A DNA stretch of 5,751 nt. Source: JBBRFH01 sp038224615 (lineage in GTDB: Bacteria; Planctomycetota; Phycisphaerae; Tepidisphaerales; Tepidisphaeraceae). Location: the NCBI GenBank assembly GCA_038224615.1, contig JBBRFH010000229.1, positions 1 through 5,751 of the forward strand. Direction: 5' to 3'. Each line of letters begins with the position of its first letter. The stretch's first letter is position 1. The notes beneath the pieces were generated by a model. The model was not told the DNA's origin. It ran no database searches and was given only the letters and a program-made list of their open reading frames with translations. Positions 1-5,751 of the stretch are shown here, piece after piece. The translations under genes were made by a program, and so were the position numbers.

Positions 1-1548
1 CCGTTCATCGACGACCGCGTGATCGCCGCGCTGGACGGCCCCTCGTCGGTTGGCAAGCCGCGCATGGCGGATGCCGCAGCCCAGGAGCCGGCAGGCGTGC
101 TGCGCGCGTACGTGCTGTCGCCTGGCAAGGGTCGCGGGCACGCGGCGATTCTCGAATCGCCCGAGAGCGGCGCGGGCCTGTCGCCGGGTTACGTGCTGGT
201 CTGCAAAAGCACCGACCCGTCCTGGACACCGCTGTTCGTCAACGCCGCCGCCGTGGTGCTCGACCGCGGCGGATCGCTGTCGCACGGGGCGGTGGTGGCG
301 CGGGAGATGGGCATCCCGGCGGTGGTTCTGCCGGGGGCGACCAAATTGTTCCAGCCCGGCGAAATGCTTGATGTCGACGGCCGCGCCGGCCTGATCCGTC
401 GTGGCGTTGCCGCCGAACAGCCCGATCCCAACTCTGATTCCACCGGTCCGGCCACGGGCGACGATACCGTGATTCCGCCAGCCCAACGCCCGCCGCAAGC
501 CGGCGCCGCCGAGCGACGTTCCGCCATGTTGCGCAACGTGTCATTGGGGATGTGGACGATCTACCTGCTCGCCTTTTTTCAGTTGCCCGATCAGTACGTC
601 CGCGCGCCTTCACTGCAATTGCTGGATTGGGCCGTCTGGCCGCTGGTGCGACACACCGGCCGCGTCGCAGGGGTAGCGCTGATCGCTGCGGCGCTGGCGC
701 TGCTGACGATGACTGCGCAGCGCCTGTTGACCGACCACAAGCGGCTGAGCGAGGCCAAGCGCCGCGCGGGATTGCTCAGCCGTGAGGCGCGTCAGTTGCC
801 GGCCGGCGCGCGTAGAACCGCGTTGCTCGCGGCCGCGGGACCGGTCCAAGGACGGGTTACAATGGCGGCTTTCGTTCCGCTCGCGGTGCTGCTCGGGCCG
901 CTGATCATTTTTTTTCTTTGGCTCGGCGAGCGGGTCGATCCGGCCCTCACCACCGCGATGCCCGGTGAGCGGGTTCAAATCGTCGCCACCCTCAACGGCG
1001 ACTGGATGAAGCCGGTGCGGCTTCAATCCGACGCCGACGCCGCCCTCTCCCGTGAAAGCCTTCCCCAATCCGTACCGCCGATCCGCGAGGGACTTAAAGA
1101 ATTACGAGGCAAGTGGGCGGTCGAAAGCGATTTGTCGGCGATGCCCTGGGAACTGCGTGCCGCGGCCCGCGCCACGCGCGCTTCGATGCTCGCCGATCTC
1201 GACGCTTTCCTTGCCGGAGACATGAAGCCGCAGCAACTGGCTTGGACCGTTACCGCGCCCGCGAAGCAAGGCGTGCATGCCGTGCAGGTGCAATCCGAAG
1301 GCCAAAGCGTGCCCGCCCGATTCGTCGTCGGAGGCGACGAGCCTCCGCAACCTGAACTGGTCGCCGGCCACGTCGGCGGGATTGAAGAAGTGAAAATCGT
1401 CTACCCGCCGCGGCAGGAGAAATCGCGCGTCTTCTGGCGGCCGTTTTCGTGGTTCGGGTGGGATTGGGACGCCGGCTGGCTCGGCGTTTACATCGCCGCC
1501 TATGTGCCCGTCATGTTGATCGCCAAGCGCCTGCTGCGAGTCCCTTAA
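1..1548 (+). CDS. PEP-utilising swivel domain fused to EMC3/DUF106-like membrane module (5' partial)
   Basis: The frame is open from base 1, so the N-terminus lies upstream; the GTG at 19 is internal. Residues are numbered from base 1. Residues 30-135 form a PEP-utiliser mobile (phosphohistidine swivel) domain: an SPG-x-G-x-G start, TDPSWTPLF, then GGSLSHGAVVAREMGIPAVV, with the expected phosphorylated histidine at 95. In PEP synthase-type enzymes this domain carries phosphate between an ATP-grasp domain and the acceptor site. The usual C-terminal PEP-binding barrel is absent. After a polar linker come likely membrane segments at about 178-196, 221-239, 289-308 and 491-510. A basic, helical stretch at 240-286 resembles the cytosolic coiled coil of DUF106/EMC3/TMCO1 proteins (Oxa1/YidC superfamily), and the C-terminal GWLGVYIAAYVP...AKRLLRV resembles that family's last helix. 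Positive charges predict N-in, C-in and an outside domain at 310-488. The swivel assignment is firm; the DUF106 assignment is by eye. An ATP-grasp domain upstream is expected but not visible. The function of the fusion is unknown to me. Confidence -1.
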   Translation, partial: PFIDDRVIAALDGPSSVGKPRMADAAAQEPAGVLRAYVLSPGKGRGHAAILESPESGAGLSPGYVLVCKSTDPSWTPLFVNAAAVVLDRGGSLSHGAVVAREMGIPAVVLPGATKLFQPGEMLDVDGRAGLIRRGVAAEQPDPNSDSTGPATGDDTVIPPAQRPPQAGAAERRSAMLRNVSLGMWTIYLLAFFQLPDQYVRAPSLQLLDWAVWPLVRHTGRVAGVALIAAALALLTMTAQRLLTDHKRLSEAKRRAGLLSREARQLPAGARRTALLAAAGPVQGRVTMAAFVPLAVLLGPLIIFFLWLGERVDPALTTAMPGERVQIVATLNGDWMKPVRLQSDADAALSRESLPQSVPPIREGLKELRGKWAVESDLSAMPWELRAAARATRASMLADLDAFLAGDMKPQQLAWTVTAPAKQGVHAVQVQSEGQSVPARFVVGGDEPPQPELVAGHVGGIEEVKIVYPPRQEKSRVFWRPFSWFGWDWDAGWLGVYIAAYVPVMLIAKRLLRVP

Positions 1549-3551
1549 TGAACCCGATCGACGAACCCGCCCCACCCACCGACCTGATCGGCGACACCCC
1601 GTGGGAATACCGCGTCGTGACCGGTGAAAAAATCGGGCCTTGGTCCGATGACCTCCGCGCGGCGCTGGGTGATCTTTGCAGCCCGTCAGAGCCGTTGCCG
1701 TGGCCGAGCGCGTGGCGCGTGTTCGGCCCGCTGCGGCCCGGTACCGCCGCGCACGCGGCGGTGCTGCCGGAGCAGGTGCTGGCGACAGCGCCGGACGAAC
1801 TGGTACTCGGCGGTCAGTGCGCGGCGCGGCGAGAACTGACGGTCGATCTGGCTCATCGGCTCGACTTCGCTGAAGCGATCGAACGTCCCTGCAAGCACCT
1901 GGCGGTGTACGCGTTCGCGGCGTTCACCCTCTCGGAATCGGCGCCGGTGCGGCTGCATCTGGGCTGTGATTACTGGATGACTTGGTGGCTCGACGGCCGG
2001 CCGCTGTTCGACAACACCGCGACAGGCAACGGCGCGGCGCTGATGGCCCGCGCTACACCGGTGGACGTGCCCCTCCAAGCCGGCAGGCATGTGCTGGCGG
2101 CGAAAATCATCGGCGGCAGCGGCGGCTGGGCGATGGCGGGTGAAATGCACCGGTTACGCCGCCCGTCCACGCCAGAGTCCGACGCGGTCCCATTTCGTAT
2201 CGGCTATCGTCGCACCTTTCACATCAACCGGGCCGGGCAGTTCGACTGGATCATGCTCAGCGGCGAAGACGCCGTCCTTGGTCAGCTCAATGGTCGACCC
2301 GCGGAGTTGCCGATCGCCGGCCTGCGGTACGCATGGCGATCAGCCCCTGCGAACAGCTTGCGCGACGGGATGAACGTCCTCGATCGCGAACTCGATGCCG
2401 AACAATCGCGCGCCGCCGTCGAAGGGGCCACATTGCAGTGTTTCGCCGCCAGCGGCACGGCCAGGCGTCTGGCACCGAGCGGCACCGTCACCGGCCTGAC
2501 GCACGCTCATGCGGCTATCCGCTGTGGCCCGGTAATCCCCGACATCGGGACGCAACACGCACATCTGTCTGCGCGCACCAACGTGCCCGTCCCGGTCACG
2601 CTGCGAATCGCCGACCGCACGCTGATTTCCAACGTCGCCTGCATTCATTCGTGGCATGTGACGGAACTCTCACCGGGCGAGATCTATCCCTACACGCTTT
2701 CGATCGACGCGTCGCCCGGCGTGCGTAGCGGCCAAGTGCGCACGCTTCCCCATGCAGCCGAATTGAAGCTGATCGTCTGCGCCGATGCCGGCCCGTTGCC
2801 GCAAACGTGGAAGCACAATGCCGCACGGATACGCAACGAACGCCCCGCGGCTTTCGTTTTCGTCGGCGACCTCGTCGGCAACGGTCGGTCGGACACGGCG
2901 TGGGACGACGATTTCTTCTCGCCCGCGTGCGACCTGCTCGCGGACGTACCGTGCCTGAGCGTGCCCGGCAATCACGACGAGGACAGCCCGCTTTACGCCC
3001 TGCTCCTACACCCGCCGGGCCAGGCACGGCATTGGTCGCGGCGGCTCGGGGCGGCACAGTTGATCGGCCTTGACGGGGCCGACGACTTCTCGCCCGGCGG
3101 TGAAGCGCATCGCTGGCTGAATGAATCGCTTGCCGCCAGTGATGCGCCATTCGTCTTCGTATTCAATCACTATGGCGCTTGGACTTCGGGACCGCACCTG
3201 CGCATCGGCCCGGACGGCGAGCCGGTCGAGGCCGCGTGCCGTGCCGCTCGGCACTTCATCTTGCCCGTCCTTCGCCAGCACGGCGTGACGGCCGTCTTCT
3301 CCGGGCACGATCACTTCTACGAACGCTCCCACCCGCCGGGCGGACCTGTCTGCGTCGTCACGGGTGGCGCGGGGGCTTATCTTTACGACCCGGAAAAAAA
3401 TCCGGAACAAAATCCATACTCCATCGTTCGTCGCGCCTGCCATCATCATTGCGTGCTGCGGGTGTCTGCCACCAGTTGCCTGCTCGATGTACGCGACCTG
3501 CAAGGGAACTCCATCGACCGTGCGTCGTGGCCGGCGCGTTCGGGCGATTGA
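1548..3551 (+). CDS. Purple acid phosphatase-like metallophosphoesterase with N-terminal beta-sandwich domains
   Basis: 667 residues from the ATG that overlaps the upstream stop (TAATG). No good Shine-Dalgarno is visible, so translational coupling is likely. Residues 56-200 look like a PA14/carbohydrate-binding-like beta-sandwich (WRVFGP, then a GCDYWMTWWLDGRPLF block and a QAGRHVLAAKI strand). Residues 215-300 look like a second such unit (QLNGR, DGMNVL). Residues 326-400 match the Fn3-like N-domain of purple acid phosphatases (GPVIPDIG ... LSPGEIYPYTL). The calcineurin-like catalytic domain covers about 405-655 with all five metal motifs: DAG (D413), GD (440-441), GNHDE (474-478), NH (540-541) and GHDHFYER (586-593). 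It should hydrolyse phosphomonoesters or diesters; the substrate is unknown. The purple-enzyme Tyr in GDxxY is Gly444, so an Fe-tyrosinate centre is unlikely. No signal peptide or membrane segment is visible, which is unusual for this class. The family call is secure; the N-terminal domain names are approximate. Confidence -1.
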   Translation: MNPIDEPAPPTDLIGDTPWEYRVVTGEKIGPWSDDLRAALGDLCSPSEPLPWPSAWRVFGPLRPGTAAHAAVLPEQVLATAPDELVLGGQCAARRELTVDLAHRLDFAEAIERPCKHLAVYAFAAFTLSESAPVRLHLGCDYWMTWWLDGRPLFDNTATGNGAALMARATPVDVPLQAGRHVLAAKIIGGSGGWAMAGEMHRLRRPSTPESDAVPFRIGYRRTFHINRAGQFDWIMLSGEDAVLGQLNGRPAELPIAGLRYAWRSAPANSLRDGMNVLDRELDAEQSRAAVEGATLQCFAASGTARRLAPSGTVTGLTHAHAAIRCGPVIPDIGTQHAHLSARTNVPVPVTLRIADRTLISNVACIHSWHVTELSPGEIYPYTLSIDASPGVRSGQVRTLPHAAELKLIVCADAGPLPQTWKHNAARIRNERPAAFVFVGDLVGNGRSDTAWDDDFFSPACDLLADVPCLSVPGNHDEDSPLYALLLHPPGQARHWSRRLGAAQLIGLDGADDFSPGGEAHRWLNESLAASDAPFVFVFNHYGAWTSGPHLRIGPDGEPVEAACRAARHFILPVLRQHGVTAVFSGHDHFYERSHPPGGPVCVVTGGAGAYLYDPEKNPEQNPYSIVRRACHHHCVLRVSATSCLLDVRDLQGNSIDRASWPARSGD

Positions 3552-3563
3552 ACGCCGATCCCT

Positions 3564-5450
3564 TCATTTAGGCGAGGCAATCAGCAGCGGAATCATCGCG
3601 GCGTTGTTGTTACGCCAATAGACGTCTTTGCTGTATTGAAACTCTTTCGTCTGCCCGGTGCGCGTTTCTTCGAGAATGGTTTTGAAGTTTCGCTTGTTCC
3701 ACGTCGTTTCGCCGACGGTCGCCGTCATCTGCGCGTCTTTCACGACGAACATCGGCGTGGTCTTCTCGGCACCCTGCGAGTAGATGAAGCCGCCGAGGAT
3801 TTCGGTCATTCCGCCGTCGGTGGTTTCGACGACCGTGCCGGCCTGCTCGGTTTTGAGACCCAGGATCCATAGTTTCCCGCCTTCGTTGAGAATCTTCCGC
3901 TCCTTGGCTTCGGGGTTGAATTGCCGCATCCAGACGTTGCCGCCCTTCAGTTCGATTTGGCCGAGGCACACGTCCTCGAAAAAGAGGTCGCCCGTTCCTT
4001 CGTCGCTCACCCCGCCACCGAACGTGATGCCACTGAACGTCACCGGCCTCTTGGTGGCGTGGACGAAGCCGACTTTCTGGTAGATCAAGTCGATGCGGTC
4101 AATGACCACGCCGGGCGCGTCGCCGTCCATGATGCGGAACCGGCCCGCGCCGGCGAGGCGACCTTCGAGGCAGGTGATCCGCGCCACCCGTCCACGCACC
4201 ATCACTTCGCCGTCGATTCTCCACGCCTTTTTCCCGCCCTGCGGGAAGTAGAGCACGCGGGCGCCGCTGTCGACCGCCTTCTGCACGGCGTCGGTGTCGT
4301 CGAGGTCGTCGTCGCTCGATCCGCCGAACTGGTGCGGGCCGGCCCACGTATCGAGCGGCGGGTAAGGGGCGAGCGGCGTCTCCTTCACCGGCAGATTCAG
4401 TCCCGTCGCGCGTGACGCCTGAAACGCTTGGTAAGGCGCGTGCGACACCCACTCCGCGGTTTTGCCGATCGGACATTTCTCGCCCGTGCCTTGCTTGGCG
4501 GTGTTCTCCACGGCCACAGTAAAGCCCGTGACGTTCGCGTTGCGCAGCAGCATTGCCCCGCCGTTGGTGATGGCGGGCGTTTTCTGCGGCGTTTGAGCGT
4601 TGATGTCTGCGTCGATCAGCGTAACCAGTCCGTTCACCGAAAGATTCTCGATCGCCGGCACGACACCGACGAACGTGAACCCGCGCACCGAGGCGATCTG
4701 CCCGTCATTCCGCCACCCCACGACACGCTGGTTCCGCAGCGCGACGTGCTCCATCGTGATGCTCGCGACGACCGTGCGCGTGCTGATGCCGACATCGAAG
4801 CCGTCGACGGAGACGTTCTTGATCAGCACCGGCCCCTGCTCGTCGGTGTAGCCCAAATCCAAACCGATCGCCCCGCCCCCGTCGCCGCTGACGAACGACA
4901 CGTCGCGCATCGACCCCTGGTTGTTTGCGATGTACTGCGCGCCAATCGCGCCGGGATTGTTACGCCCGGTGTTCACGGTCAGGTTGCGGATCGAATTGCG
5001 GAAGCGCTGCGCCGGCTTCTGTCCCGTCCAAATCATGCTCTTAGGTTTGGCGGCGTTGTCGAAGCCCGGCGCGGCGTCGGGTAGTCGCAGGATCACGCCC
5101 TTGCGCGATTGGCCTTGAAGGATCGTGCGCTTCTCCTCGCGCCCGCCCCCGCCGGTGCCCCAACGCAGCGTGTTGGTGATCGTGTACGTGCCGTTGGGTA
5201 GATAAATGACGCGGTCGCCGTTTGGGTAATCGTCAATCGCCTTCTGAATGGCGGCGGTGTCATCAACATCGTCGGCACCATTGGCATTGTACGGCGGCTT
5301 AGAGACGTCGATCACGCCAGCGTCGGCCGGGAAGACGAACTCGCCTTCACCCGGATCAAACGGCTCGGCACCCAGTGACGTCCCGCCCGTACATGCCGCG
5401 CAACCGAGTACTGCCATCACCGACCACCGACGAATCAGCAAACTTGACAT
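3564..5450 (-). CDS. Exported tandem pectate-lyase-superfamily (right-handed beta-helix) protein
   Basis: 628 residues from the ATG at 5450, chosen because AGGAG lies 7 bases upstream; the ATG at 5453 (4-base spacing) or a TTG at 5489 are alternatives. The N-terminus is a signal peptide: LLIRR, a short hydrophobic run, then VLGCAAC. This may be a lipobox (Cys17, with an unusual Leu at -2), or signal peptidase I may cut after SLGA. The start of a Pectate_lyase_3-type fold is at 47-125 (DDVDDTAAIQKAID ... RVIYLPNGTYTI). Beta-helix rungs follow at about 150-315 (IRNLTVN, MRDVSFVSG, IKNVSVDGFDVGI, MEHVALRN). A second copy of the start motif is at 380-412 (DDLDDTDAVQKAVD ... RVLYFPQGG), with further rungs to about 585. 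Such folds occur in pectate lyases, rhamnogalacturonases, epimerases and GH55-type glucanases, so a role on extracellular polysaccharide is likely. I cannot assign catalytic residues or a substrate. It is probably translated together with the oxidoreductase gene upstream and ends 12 bases from the convergent phosphoesterase gene. Confidence -1.
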   Translation of the reverse strand: MSSLLIRRWSVMAVLGCAACTGGTSLGAEPFDPGEGEFVFPADAGVIDVSKPPYNANGADDVDDTAAIQKAIDDYPNGDRVIYLPNGTYTITNTLRWGTGGGGREEKRTILQGQSRKGVILRLPDAAPGFDNAAKPKSMIWTGQKPAQRFRNSIRNLTVNTGRNNPGAIGAQYIANNQGSMRDVSFVSGDGGGAIGLDLGYTDEQGPVLIKNVSVDGFDVGISTRTVVASITMEHVALRNQRVVGWRNDGQIASVRGFTFVGVVPAIENLSVNGLVTLIDADINAQTPQKTPAITNGGAMLLRNANVTGFTVAVENTAKQGTGEKCPIGKTAEWVSHAPYQAFQASRATGLNLPVKETPLAPYPPLDTWAGPHQFGGSSDDDLDDTDAVQKAVDSGARVLYFPQGGKKAWRIDGEVMVRGRVARITCLEGRLAGAGRFRIMDGDAPGVVIDRIDLIYQKVGFVHATKRPVTFSGITFGGGVSDEGTGDLFFEDVCLGQIELKGGNVWMRQFNPEAKERKILNEGGKLWILGLKTEQAGTVVETTDGGMTEILGGFIYSQGAEKTTPMFVVKDAQMTATVGETTWNKRNFKTILEETRTGQTKEFQYSKDVYWRNNNAAMIPLLIASPK

Positions 5451-5454
5451 CATC

Positions 5455-5751
5455 TCACTCCTGATTATCGAAAACACGTTGCCCTGCAACGGCGTTGGTA
5501 GCCAAGTTCAGTTCATCAAAATCCACCTCATGCGGCAGTCGACGGCTTAATGCCGCCACTGCGGCGCACGCGCCGGCGGCTTCGCCCATCGGCACGGCGT
5601 TGCCGGTCACGCGGTAGCTGAAAGAACAATCCGTCCTCGCCGCGGCGCACACACATGTCCCGGTCGATGAGTTGCTTGACGATTTCCGCCATCACGCCTG
5701 TTTTGTTGTTCCAGTCGAGTAAGACCCCGAGCAGTCCTGCCGTCCAAACCC
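5455..5751 (-). CDS. FAD-dependent oxidoreductase-like protein, C-terminal end, apparent frameshift (5' partial)
   Basis: The gene enters from the right edge. From 5749 to 5621 one frame reads 43 convincing residues: VWTAGLLGVLLDW, then GVMAEIVKQLIDR and ending GEDGLFF. From 5619 to the TGA at 5457-5455 the next frame continues SYRVTGNAVPMGEAAGACAA ... LPHEVDFDEL. Skipping one base (C on the - strand, position 5620) joins them as GEDGLFF-SYRVTGNAVPMG, giving 97 residues. The RVTGNAVPMGEAAGACAA block resembles the C-terminal FAD-contacting stretch of FAD_oxidored/GlpA-like flavoproteins, where G-x-AAG sits near the flavin and is followed by a short tail. Without the join, the first frame runs into low-complexity Arg-rich sequence and stops at 5530-5528. 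The indel could be an assembly error, a true pseudogene or, less likely, recoding. The stop lies one base before the ATG at 5453 of the beta-helix gene, so the two form an operon. Family assignment is moderate because only the C-terminus is visible. Confidence -1.
5458..5462 (-). promoter_or_regulatory. Shine-Dalgarno site of the beta-helix gene, inside the upstream stop region
   Basis: AGGAG on the - strand, 7 bases before the ATG at 5450 and 4 before the ATG at 5453. It overlaps the last codons (CAG GAG TGA) of the oxidoreductase-like gene. It decides the start of the beta-helix gene against the TTG at 5489, and it suggests that ribosomes ending on the upstream gene can re-initiate. Confidence -1.

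Noticed and set aside
1..18. Treating GTG at 19 as the true start of the first gene.
   Set aside because: The frame is open to base 1, no Shine-Dalgarno site fits, and a swivel domain normally follows an ATP-grasp region, so the gene very likely begins outside the window.
1449..1547. Upstream in-frame extension of the phosphoesterase gene to the GTG at 1449.
   Set aside because: The extra 33 residues are Arg-rich, overlap the upstream gene's last membrane helix in another frame and do not look like a signal peptide. The ATG at 1548 in TAATG is a typical coupled start.
2596..3150. A 184-residue open frame on the - strand opposite the phosphoesterase gene.
   Set aside because: The translation is Arg-rich and low in complexity. 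The + strand frame carries the conserved metal-binding motifs across the same bases.
3553..3574. A possible terminator hairpin between the convergent genes (CGCC ... GGCG).
   Set aside because: The stem is only four base pairs with a 14-base loop and has no T-run, so it is too weak to call.
4428..5084. A 218-residue open frame on the + strand opposite the beta-helix gene.
   Set aside because: It is an antisense shadow in GC-rich DNA. Its translation is rich in His, Arg, Asp and Ala with no recognisable domain, while the - strand frame gives a full, coherent protein.
5451..5489. The TTG start at 5489 for the beta-helix protein.
   Set aside because: It would overlap the flavoprotein gene by about 35 bases and put 13 or so odd residues before the signal peptide. 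AGGAG is well placed for the ATG pair at 5450/5453.
5455..5652. A separate small gene of 65 residues starting at the GTG at 5652.
   Set aside because: Its first residues (MCAAARTDCSF) look out of frame, and the conserved part begins only at SYRVTG, where it joins the other frame. It is the tail of a larger gene.

Overview
This is a GC-rich, gene-dense bacterial window with four protein genes: two on the + strand running into two on the - strand. I see no RNA genes, mobile elements or CRISPR arrays, and no non-coding stretch over about 15 bases. The mix suggests a Planctomycetota-like chromosome, perhaps from an environmental genome. It includes a PEP-synthase-type swivel domain joined to an EMC3/DUF106-like membrane module, a long purple-acid-phosphatase-like protein with appended beta-sandwich domains, an FAD oxidoreductase end and an exported beta-helix protein. 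That assignment is inferred from gene style, not from a marker gene.

Left half, + strand (1-3551). The first gene enters already open from the left edge. Its visible 515 residues hold a phosphohistidine swivel domain with an intact GG-x-x-SHGA motif, then a multi-pass membrane part that reads like the DUF106/EMC3/TMCO1 branch of the Oxa1/YidC insertase superfamily. Its stop codon overlaps the ATG of the second gene (TAATG), so the two are almost certainly co-transcribed and translationally coupled. The second gene encodes a 667-residue metallophosphoesterase of the purple acid phosphatase type with two N-terminal beta-sandwich regions. It has no visible signal peptide and lacks the tyrosine that makes these enzymes purple.

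Right half, - strand (3564-5751). Reading leftwards from the right edge, the C-terminal end of an FAD-dependent-oxidoreductase-like gene appears in two reading frames, joined by an apparent single-base frameshift near 5620. Its stop codon lies one base before the first ATG of the next gene, whose Shine-Dalgarno sequence sits inside the oxidoreductase's last codons. That next gene encodes a roughly 628-residue exported protein with two pectate-lyase-superfamily (right-handed beta-helix) modules, probably acting on or binding polysaccharide.

The two operons converge, with 12 bases between stop codons. The most unusual item is the first gene: a phosphotransfer swivel domain on the same chain as an insertase-like membrane module, coupled to a phosphoesterase gene.
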